Origin: Chthonobacter rhizosphaerae
Lineage (GTDB): Bacteria > Pseudomonadota > Alphaproteobacteria > Rhizobiales > Pleomorphomonadaceae
DNA length: 64,000 nucleotides
Assembly: GCF_013839525.1 (NCBI RefSeq)
Contig: NZ_JACDIS010000003.1
Location: 186,001-250,000, forward strand
Direction of reading: 5' to 3'
The first letter of the stretch is position 1; each line of letters begins with the position of its first letter. Made by a program: the position numbers and the translations under genes. Below, piece after piece: positions 57,205 through 64,000 of the stretch. The notes under the pieces were generated by a model. That model was not told the origin of the DNA. It worked only from the letters and a program-made list of their open reading frames with translations, and did not search any database.

Positions 57205-57684
57205 TCAGTAGGGCCGGCCGTCCTTGCGGGTGAACACCCAGCGGCCGTCGACGAGGTCGGCGACGAGGTCGTCCCTCGGGTAGGTGCCGGTGTCGCCGGG
57301 GGTGCGGTCGCCGATCTCCAGGTAGACCACGTCCCGGTCGGTCCGGTTCACCAGCTGGTGCGCGACGCCGTTCGCCGGGAAGCCGGCGCACATGCCGGGC
57401 GACAGCACCACCTCGCGATCCTCGGTGACGAGCACCGCTTCGCCTTCCAGGATGTAGACGAACTCGTCCTGCCGGCTGTGCCGGTGGAGGAGCGCTGACT
57501 CGCCGCCGGGAAAGAGCCGGGTGAGGTTCACGCCGAAGTTGGAAAGGCCGAACACGTCGCCGAGCTGGCGCTTCTCGCGCCGGTTCATGCGGCTGGCGAA
57601 GGGCTCGGGGTAGTTGGACGGCCTGATGCGCGGCGCCACCTCGGCGGCGCGGACGGCGAGCGGCTTGTCCTCGTCTGCTGGCAT
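57205..57684 (-). CDS. single-domain cupin protein
   Basis: 159 aa. Cupin motif 1 is HRHSRQDEFVYILEGEAVL with two His and one Glu as metal ligands; motif 2 is PANGVAHQLVNRT with the third His. Substrate and reaction unknown. GGAGACG lies before the ATG. It converges on algH and is divergent from thrC across 256 nt, which contain no further supported features. Confidence 0.88.
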   Translation of the reverse strand: MPADEDKPLAVRAAEVAPRIRPSNYPEPFASRMNRREKRQLGDVFGLSNFGVNLTRLFPGGESALLHRHSRQDEFVYILEGEAVLVTEDREVVLSPGMCAGFPANGVAHQLVNRTDRDVVYLEIGDRTPGDTGTYPRDDLVADLVDGRWVFTRKDGRPY

Positions 57685-57940
57685 GATCGTCTCCGGGGCC
57701 GGACGGGCCGGATGGTTATGGGATCTGCGATCCTTCCAGAGCGGCGAGCCGTCGTCAAAGGCGGCCCGGCGGCGGCGGACCGGGCGCGGGGCGGCGGGAT
57801 CCGCCGGCCCCGTGTCGCGTCCCGCGCCTTGCGGCGAGGGCGGCGGACGTCTAGGGTCGGCCGAATGGGAGGACCCGTTCGCCGGCGTGAGAGGACGCCG
57901 GCGGGCCCGTCATCACTCGATCCTGGGACCAGCGCTTCCC

Positions 57941-59353
57941 GTGAAGTATGTGAGCACCCGCGGCACCGCGCCCGCGCTATCGTTTTCCGAAGTCGTCCTC
58001 GCCGGTCTCGCCCGTGACGGCGGCCTCTACGTGCCGGAGCGGTGGCCGACCCTCGACGCCGGCACGATCGCCGGGTTCGCCGGCAGGCCCTACGAGGACG
58101 TCGCCTTCGCGGTGATCTCGCCGTTCGTGGACGGCGACATCGCGGACGCCGACCTGAAGCGGATGATCGCCGAGTCCTACGCGCCGTCGGTGTTCCGCCA
58201 CCCGGCGGTGACGCCGATCGTGCAGCTCGCCCCGGGGCACTTCCTGCTGGAGCTGTTCCACGGACCGACGCTCGCCTTCAAGGACGTGGCGATGCAGCTG
58301 CTCGCCCGGCTGATGGACCACGTGCTCGGCGAACGCGGCCAGCGCGCCACCATCGTGGGCGCCACCTCGGGCGACACGGGCGGCGCGGCCATCGAGGCGT
58401 TCCGCGGGCGCGAGAACACGGACATCTTCATCCTCTTCCCGCACGGCCGGGTCTCGGCGGTGCAGCGGCGGCAGATGACGACCGTGCCGGACGACAACGT
58501 GCACGCCATCGCGCTGGAGGGAACCTTCGACGACGCGCAGGCGATCGTGAAGGGCATGTTCAACCACTTCGCCTTCCGCGACCGGGTGCACCTGTCGGGC
58601 GTGAACTCGATCAACTGGGGCCGCATCGTCGCCCAGGTGGTCTACTACTTCGTGGCGGCGGCCGCGCTCGGCGCACCGCACCGGGCGGTGTCGTTCACGG
58701 TGCCGACGGGCAATTTCGGCGACATCTTCGCCGGCTACGTGGCCAAGAAGATGGGCCTGCCCATCGACAAGCTGGTGATCGCCACCAATTCCAACGACAT
58801 CCTCGCCCGCACGGTGGAGACCGGGCGCTACGAGGTGAAGGGCGTGCACCCGACCATCTCGCCGTCCATGGACATCCAGGTCTCGTCCAACTTCGAGCGC
58901 CTGCTGTTCGAGGCGACCGGGCGCGACGGCCACACCGTGAAGCGCATGATGGACCAGCTGCAGCAGTCCGGCGCGTTCGGGGTGCCGGAGCCGGCGCTCA
59001 AGGCCATCCGGGCCGAGTTCGCGGCGGACCGGGCCGACGAGGCGACGACGGCGGCGGTGATCCGGCGGTTCAAGAAGGAGGCCGGCATCCTGCTCGACCC
59101 GCACACGGCGACGGGCGTCGCGGTGGCGGAGGGGCTGATGACGGCGGGCGTGCCCATGGTGACGCTCGCCACGGCCCACCCGGCCAAGTTCCCGGACGCG
59201 GTGGTGGCGGCGAGCGACATCTTCCCCGCCCTGCCGGCCTGGCTGGGCGATCTGATGGGCCGCCCGGAGCGGCAGAGCGTGGTCTCGAACAGCCTGGAGG
59301 CGGTGGAGGCCTTCGTGCTCGATCGGGCGAGAGCGGTGAACGCGGAGGCGTGA
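57941..59353 (+). CDS. thrC: threonine synthase
   Basis: PLP enzyme converting O-phosphohomoserine to threonine. 470 aa from GTG 57941. Seen: YVSTRGTAPALSFSEVVLAGLARDGGLYVPE, the PLP lysine in FHGPTLAFKDVAMQLLARL, and the phosphate cup GATSGDTGGAAIEA. The longer form without a C-terminal ACT domain is usual for proteobacteria. The frame is open to 57614 but the GTG fits family N-termini. Followed by the M16 peptidase after six bases. Confidence 0.95.
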   Translation: MKYVSTRGTAPALSFSEVVLAGLARDGGLYVPERWPTLDAGTIAGFAGRPYEDVAFAVISPFVDGDIADADLKRMIAESYAPSVFRHPAVTPIVQLAPGHFLLELFHGPTLAFKDVAMQLLARLMDHVLGERGQRATIVGATSGDTGGAAIEAFRGRENTDIFILFPHGRVSAVQRRQMTTVPDDNVHAIALEGTFDDAQAIVKGMFNHFAFRDRVHLSGVNSINWGRIVAQVVYYFVAAAALGAPHRAVSFTVPTGNFGDIFAGYVAKKMGLPIDKLVIATNSNDILARTVETGRYEVKGVHPTISPSMDIQVSSNFERLLFEATGRDGHTVKRMMDQLQQSGAFGVPEPALKAIRAEFAADRADEATTAAVIRRFKKEAGILLDPHTATGVAVAEGLMTAGVPMVTLATAHPAKFPDAVVAASDIFPALPAWLGDLMGRPERQSVVSNSLEAVEAFVLDRARAVNAEA

Positions 59354-59359
59354 AGGCGT

Positions 59360-60640
59360 ATGGCGGTCGAGGTTACGGAGCTTCCGAACGGGATCAAGGT
59401 CGTCACCCACGACATGCCTCATCTGGCCTCCACGGCGCTCGGCGTCTGGGTGGGGGCGGGGTCCCGGTCCGAAGAGGCGTCCGAGAACGGCATCTCGCAC
59501 CTTCTGGAACACATGGCCTTCAAGGGCACGTCGACCCGGACGGCCGTTGAGATCGCCGAGGAGATCGAGAATGTGGGCGGCGAGGTGAACGCCGCCACGT
59601 CGATCGAGAACACCAGCTACTACGCCCGGGTGCTGGCCGGGGACGTGCCGCTGGCGCTCGACATCCTGGCGGACATCCTGCAGGACTCCCTGTTCGACGC
59701 GGAGGAGCTGACGCGCGAGAAGCACGTGATCAGCCAGGAGATCGGCGCGGCGCTGGACACGCCCGAGGACCTGGTGTTCGACCACTTCCAGGAGGCGGCC
59801 TTCCCGGGCCAGCCGATCGGCCGGCCGATCCTCGGTTCGGTGGAGACGGTGTCGAGCTTTTCCGACGGCGACCTGCGCGGCTATCTCGCCAAGCACTATA
59901 CCGGCGGCAACACGGTGATCGCCGCCGCCGGCAAGCTGGACCACGACGCGCTGGTGGAGCTCGCCACCGAGCGGTTCGCGGGCTTCGCGCCCACCACCGG
60001 CGCGGCCGAGGCGCCCGCCAGCTATCTCGGCGGCGAGCGGCGCGAGGAGCGCGACCTGATGGAGGCCCAGCTCGTGCTCGGCTTCCCGGGCTCGTCCTAC
60101 TACACGGACGACTACACCACGGCCCAGATCGCCGCCTCCGTGCTCGGCGGCGGGATGTCGTCGCGGCTCTTCCAGGAGGTGCGCGAGAAGCGCGGCCTCT
60201 GCTATTCGATCTACGCCTTCCACTGGGGCTTCCGGGACAGCGGCGTGTTCGGCATCTCCGCCGCCACCGGCGAAACCGACGCCCACGACCTGGTGGAGAC
60301 CACCCTCGACGAGGTGGGCAAGGCGATCGGCGGCATCACCGAGGCGGAGGTGTCGCGCGCCAAGGCCCAGCTGCGGGCCGGCCTGCTGATGACGCTGGAG
60401 AGCCCGGCCGCCCGAGCCGGCCAGCTGGCCCGGCAGATGATGGTCCACGGCCGGCCGATGCCGCTGGACGAACTGGTGGCCAAGATCAACGCCGTGACGC
60501 CCGCCATGGTGGGCGACTTCCTGGCCCGCACGGTGGGCACCGGGTCGCCGACGCTGGCGGCCATCGGCCCGGTGTCGGGGGTGCCGTCCCTGTCCGCCAT
60601 CGCGGCCCGGTTCGGCACCAGACCGGCGAGCGCCGCATGA
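59360..60640 (+). CDS. M16 family zinc metallopeptidase (processing-peptidase-like)
   Basis: 426 aa, half-size M16B enzyme related to mitochondrial processing peptidase beta. The inverted zinc motif HxxEH is in ISHLLEHMAFKGT, with the downstream glutamate in EELTREKHVISQEIGAALD. The C-terminal half (SVLGGGMSSRLFQEVREKRGLCYSIYAF) is complete. The substrate is unknown. Overlaps the next gene by four bases (ATGA). In rhizobia this gene commonly follows thrC. Confidence 0.93.
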   Translation: MAVEVTELPNGIKVVTHDMPHLASTALGVWVGAGSRSEEASENGISHLLEHMAFKGTSTRTAVEIAEEIENVGGEVNAATSIENTSYYARVLAGDVPLALDILADILQDSLFDAEELTREKHVISQEIGAALDTPEDLVFDHFQEAAFPGQPIGRPILGSVETVSSFSDGDLRGYLAKHYTGGNTVIAAAGKLDHDALVELATERFAGFAPTTGAAEAPASYLGGERREERDLMEAQLVLGFPGSSYYTDDYTTAQIAASVLGGGMSSRLFQEVREKRGLCYSIYAFHWGFRDSGVFGISAATGETDAHDLVETTLDEVGKAIGGITEAEVSRAKAQLRAGLLMTLESPAARAGQLARQMMVHGRPMPLDELVAKINAVTPAMVGDFLARTVGTGSPTLAAIGPVSGVPSLSAIAARFGTRPASAA

Positions 60641-61272
60641 GTCTCCTGCACGTCGTCGGCGAGGCAGGACCGGTTCTTCGGAGCGACCGCGTCCTTCTTC
60701 GTCCGCCCGTGCTTGCCGATCACGCCGCCTGGGCGACGCTTCGCGAGGAGAGCCGCCTGTTCCTGCAACCGTGGGAACCCATCTGGCCCGCCGACGATCT
60801 CACCCGGTCCGCCTTCAAGCGCCGGGTGAAGCTCTACCAGCGGGCGGCACGGGAGGACCTCGGCTACGCCTTCTTCCTGTTCGGCGCCACCGGCGACCAT
60901 CCGCTCCTCGGCGGCATCACGCTCTCCAACGTGCGGCGCGGCGTGATCCAGTCGTGCTCGCTCGGCTACTGGATGGGCGAGCGCCACGCCGGCCGGGGCT
61001 ACATGGCCGAGGCGGTGCAGGCGGTGATCGCCCACGTGTTCGACGACCTGAAGCTGCACCGGCTGGAGGCCGCCTCCATCCCGCACAACGTCCGCTCCAT
61101 CCATCTCCTTGAAGCCGCCGGATTTCGGCGCGAAGGTTTCGCGCGCAGCTATCTGCTGATCGACGGTCGCTGGCAGGACCACATCCTGTTCGCGCTGCTT
61201 TCCGACGACCCGAGGCCGGCCTACCGTCGCGCGACCGCGGACGTGGCCTCGGCCCGACCCATACCGGCCTGA
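60637..61272 (+). CDS. GNAT N-acetyltransferase (RimJ/RimL-like)
   Basis: 211 aa. Seen: the RLRPPVLADH-like start (VLLRPPVLADHAAWATLRE), the acetyl-CoA-site region SLGYWMGERHAGRGYMAEAVQAVIAHVFDDLKLHRLEA, and LLEAAGFRREGFARSYLLIDGRWQDHILFALL. This layout resembles protein N-alpha-acetyltransferases of ribosomal proteins; the real acceptor is unknown. Translationally coupled to the M16 gene. Confidence 0.9.
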   Translation: MSLLHVVGEAGPVLRSDRVLLRPPVLADHAAWATLREESRLFLQPWEPIWPADDLTRSAFKRRVKLYQRAAREDLGYAFFLFGATGDHPLLGGITLSNVRRGVIQSCSLGYWMGERHAGRGYMAEAVQAVIAHVFDDLKLHRLEAASIPHNVRSIHLLEAAGFRREGFARSYLLIDGRWQDHILFALLSDDPRPAYRRATADVASARPIPA

Positions 61273-61391
61273 ACCGGCCGGCTCTCCACCGGTCTCTTCG
61301 GGCCGAGGTTTGATCGCCGCCTGCGGATTAACTATCGTGCCAACGCCGAAGCGGCGGCCAGTCGCGCGTCTTGAGACGGAGTTGTGATTCC

Positions 61392-64000
61392 TTGGCTATC
61401 GTCCGCCGACTGATGGTGGTGTGCGCCCTCGTCCTCGCGGCGGCGGGCATCGCGCCCGCCCACGCGCTGGAGCCGGTCTCGGTGCCGGTGGAGACGCTCG
61501 CCCTCGACCTCTCCAACGCCATCGAATACCGGCGCGAGTCGACCGAGACGATCCAGGTGTCCACGGCTCCCGGCCCGGACGGCATCGTCCGGCGCATCGA
61601 GGTGCGCTCGCGCGGCACGGAGGCCAATCCCACCTGGGTGGTGTTCCACCTCGCCAACAACACGGACCAGCAGCTCGACCGGCTGATCGTGGCGCCGCAC
61701 TTCCGGCTGGCCGGATCGGGCCTGCTGTGGCCGGACCTCGGCGCTTCGCGCATCGCCGCCATCACGCCGAGCCAGGGCTTCGCCCCGGAGCGGCAGCCCA
61801 GCCAGGACGCGGACGTGTTCCTGGTGACGCTGGACCCCGGATCGGTGGTGACCTTCGTGGCGGAGCTGCGGACGCGCGACCTGCCGCAGGTGACGCTCTG
61901 GCAGCCGAACGCCTACAAGGACAGCGTCAACGCCTACACGCTCTACCGGGGCATCGTGCTCGGCATCGCGGGCCTGCTGGCGCTGTTCCTGACCATCCTG
62001 TTCGTCGTCAAGGGATCGATGATGTTCCCGGCGACCGCGGCGCTGGCCTGGGCGGTGCTGGCATATCTGTGCATCGACTTCGGCTTCTGGAACAAGGTGT
62101 TCCATGTGGAGGCCGGGGCCGACCAGCTCTATCGCGCCGGGTCGGAGGTGATGATCGCGGTCACGCTCGTGATCTTCCTCTACGCCTATCTGAACCTCAA
62201 CCGCTGGCATGTGCGCTACAGCCACGTGGTGCTGATGACGCTGCTCGCGCTGTCGGCCCTGTTCGGCGTGGCGGTCTACGACCCGTCGATCGCCGCCGGC
62301 ATCGCCCGCATGGTTCTGGCGGGCCTCGGCGTGCTGGGCTTCGTCCTGATCATCGCCATGTCGCTGCGCGGCTACGACCGCGCCATCATGCTGATCCCCA
62401 CGTGGCTGCTGTTCATCGCCTGGCTCGCCGGGACGGGGCTCACCCTCTCGGGCGAGCTTGTCAACGACCTGGTGCAGCCGGCGCTCGCGGGCGGGCTGGT
62501 GCTCCTGGTGCTCCTCCTCGGCTTCACGGTGATGCAGCACGCCTTCGCGGGCGGCTCGATCGCCGACGGGCTGATCAACGACGCGGAGCGCCGGGCGCTG
62601 GCGCTGACCGGCGCCGGCGACATCATCTGGGACTGGGACGTGACCCGCGACCGGATCTACACCTCGGCGGAGGCGGAGGAGAGCCTGGGCTTCAAGCGCG
62701 GCGCCCTGGAAGGCCCCGCCCGCGACTGGCTGGAAGTGCTGCACCCGCAGGACCGGGACCGGTTCAAGGCGACGCTGGACGCGGTGGTGGAGGTGCGGCG
62801 CGGGCGGCTGGCGCAGACCTTCCGGCTGCGCGCCAAGGACGGCCACTACCAGTGGTTCCGCCTGCGCGCCCGCCCGATCCTCGGCAACGACGGCGAGGTG
62901 ATCCGCTGCGTCGGCACCCTCCTCGATGTAACCGACGCCAAGACGGCGCAGGAGCGGCTGCTGCACGACGCCGTGCACGACAACCTGACCGGCCTACCGA
63001 ACCGGGAGCTCTTCCTCGACCGTCTGTCCGCCGCCATGACGCGCGCGCAGGCGGACGCGGCGGCCCGGCCGGCGGTGTTCCTGATCGACATCGACCGGTT
63101 CCGGCAGGTGAACGAGTCGCTGGGCCTTTCGGTGGGCGACAGCATCCTCCTCACGGTCGCGCGCCGGCTGGGGCGCCTCCTGAAGCCGCTCGACAGCCTG
63201 GCCCGGCTGGAGGGCGACCACTTCGCCATCATCCTCGTTTCGGAACAGACGCCGGAACGGGTGGCGGCCTTCGCGGACGCTGTGCGCCGGGCGATCCGGG
63301 CCGCGATCGCCTTCGGCGAACGGGAGATCTTCCTCACCGCCTCCATCGGCATCGCCATGTACGACCGCGAGCAGCGGGAGCCGGACGACATCGTGAAGAA
63401 CGCCGAGGTGGCGGTGGCCTTCGCCAAGCGGCTTGGCGGCGACCGGATCGAGACGTTCCGGCCGTCGCTCCGCATCGCGGCGGGCGACGCCCTGACGCTG
63501 GAGGCGGACCTGCGCAAGGCGCTGGAACGCGACGAGATGAAGGTCTACTACCAGCCGATCGTCCGGATCGAGGACCGCTCGGTGGCGGGCTTCGAGGCGC
63601 TGCTGCGCTGGGATCACCCCAAGCGCGGCCGGATTCCGCCCACGGACTTCATTCCGGCGGCCGAGCGCAGCGGCCTGATCGTGCAGCTCGGCCTGTTCGT
63701 GCTGGAGCGGGCGGCCAAGCAGCTGGACGCGTGGCACCAGTCGCTGCCGGGCGGCGACAAGCTGTTCATGAGCGTGAACGTGTCGAGCCGGCAGCTGCTG
63801 CGGCACGACCTGATCAACGACGTGAAGGCGGTGCTGGCCCGCGCATCGCTGCCCAAGGGGGCGCTGAAGCTGGAGCTGACCGAAAGCCTGGTGATGGAGA
63901 ACCCCGAGTTCGCCACCCAGGTGCTGGCCCGGCTGAAGGAACTGGGCGCCGGGCTGGCGCTCGACGACTTCGGCACGGGCTTCTCGTCCCTCGCCTATCT
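61392..64000 (+). CDS. 7TM-PAS-GGDEF-EAL signalling protein, RgsP-like (partial at 3' end)
   Basis: 869 codons are visible and the frame is open at the window end. Start at TTG 61392, with GGAG ten bases upstream; ATG 61413 lacks a ribosome binding site. A signal peptide (to about residue 25), a periplasmic beta-rich 7TMR-DISM-like domain (25-185), seven hydrophobic helices (about 186-385), a PAS domain (400-515, [17 protein letters not shown]), a GGDEF domain whose active site reads EGDHF (607-611), and an EAL domain: [22 protein letters not shown] and [12 protein letters not shown]. The GGDEF is degenerate; the visible EAL residues look intact. The domain order equals that of the Sinorhizobium polar-growth protein RgsP. 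Confidence 0.85.
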   Translation, partial: MAIVRRLMVVCALVLAAAGIAPAHALEPVSVPVETLALDLSNAIEYRRESTETIQVSTAPGPDGIVRRIEVRSRGTEANPTWVVFHLANNTDQQLDRLIVAPHFRLAGSGLLWPDLGASRIAAITPSQGFAPERQPSQDADVFLVTLDPGSVVTFVAELRTRDLPQVTLWQPNAYKDSVNAYTLYRGIVLGIAGLLALFLTILFVVKGSMMFPATAALAWAVLAYLCIDFGFWNKVFHVEAGADQLYRAGSEVMIAVTLVIFLYAYLNLNRWHVRYSHVVLMTLLALSALFGVAVYDPSIAAGIARMVLAGLGVLGFVLIIAMSLRGYDRAIMLIPTWLLFIAWLAGTGLTLSGELVNDLVQPALAGGLVLLVLLLGFTVMQHAFAGGSIADGLINDAERRALALTGAGDIIWDWDVTRDRIYTSAEAEESLGFKRGALEGPARDWLEVLHPQDRDRFKATLDAVVEVRRGRLAQTFRLRAKDGHYQWFRLRARPILGNDGEVIRCVGTLLDVTDAKTAQERLLHDAVHDNLTGLPNRELFLDRLSAAMTRAQADAAARPAVFLIDIDRFRQVNESLGLSVGDSILLTVARRLGRLLKPLDSLARLEGDHFAIILVSEQTPERVAAFADAVRRAIRAAIAFGEREIFLTASIGIAMYDREQREPDDIVKNAEVAVAFAKRLGGDRIETFRPSLRIAAGDALTLEADLRKALERDEMKVYYQPIVRIEDRSVAGFEALLRWDHPKRGRIPPTDFIPAAERSGLIVQLGLFVLERAAKQLDAWHQSLPGGDKLFMSVNVSSRQLLRHDLINDVKAVLARASLPKGALKLELTESLVMENPEFATQVLARLKELGAGLALDDFGTGFSSLAY

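Overview
The window is 64 kb of GC-rich chromosome (roughly 70 % by eye) with densely packed housekeeping genes, from an alphaproteobacterium that most resembles the Hyphomicrobiales (Rhizobiales). The evidence is the gene content and order: the cell-cycle methyltransferase CcrM, the F0 order atpI-B-E-F'-F with both b and b' subunits, the block mutY / DUF721 (DciA-like) / DsbA-like / smc, the block ispH-thrB-rnhA, a malic enzyme fused to a phosphotransacetylase-like domain, a tandem glycine riboswitch in front of gcvT-H-PA-PB, and a 7TM-PAS-GGDEF-EAL protein downstream of thrC that resembles the rhizobial polar-growth protein RgsP. I saw no rRNA, tRNA, CRISPR array, phage or intact insertion sequence. 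Genus and species cannot be read from the sequence.

Layout. 1-7 kb: polyprenyl diphosphate synthase, ispE, an exported TPR protein and a large DUF2339 membrane protein. 7-14.3 kb: MDR oxidoreductase, SleB/CwlJ-type wall hydrolase, glyS, a small membrane ORF, an exported von Willebrand protein and an exo/endonuclease-phosphatase-family protein. 14.3-21.1 kb: ETF-ubiquinone oxidoreductase, a family-4-like uracil-DNA glycosylase, a long coiled-coil protein and malic enzyme. 21.2-28 kb: ceramidase-like membrane protein, moaB, glycosyltransferase, radical SAM protein, rnhB and a bd-type oxidase of the cyanide-insensitive class. 28-39 kb: F0 ATP synthase operon, smc, dsbA-like, dciA-like, mutY and ccrM. 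39-44.4 kb: AMP nucleosidase, small secreted protein, HAD phosphatase, Tat-exported intradiol dioxygenase, and a FliK-like/FlhB-like pair. 44.4-50 kb: a tandem-repeat array, the glycine cleavage operon and its riboswitch. 50-57.7 kb: lipoprotein, ispH-thrB-rnhA, lipid kinase-like protein, GFA protein, peroxiredoxin, DsbD-N-like protein, AlgH and cupin. 57.9-64 kb: thrC, M16 peptidase, GNAT, and the start of the 7TM-PAS-GGDEF-EAL gene, which runs off the window.

How the genes connect: isoprenoid supply (ispE, ispH, polyprenyl synthase for quinones), respiration (ETF-QO, bd oxidase, ATP synthase), one-carbon metabolism (glycine cleavage), threonine synthesis (thrB, thrC), DNA maintenance (smc, mutY, udg, rnhA, rnhB, dciA, ccrM) and cell-cycle or polar growth functions. 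I did not find a clearly new multi-gene system. The most interesting unexplained structure is non-coding: an 87-bp tandem array with an inverted partial copy (44.4-44.8 kb), a dispersed palindromic element present twice (40.8 and 54.9 kb), a 25-bp inverted repeat near 50 kb, a cluster of hairpins inside the ATP synthase operon, and an inverted repeat over the start region of the AMP nucleosidase gene. Candidate CtrA-like boxes lie upstream of ccrM and the wall hydrolase. All ORF starts given here were chosen by eye from Shine-Dalgarno (SD) spacing and family length.
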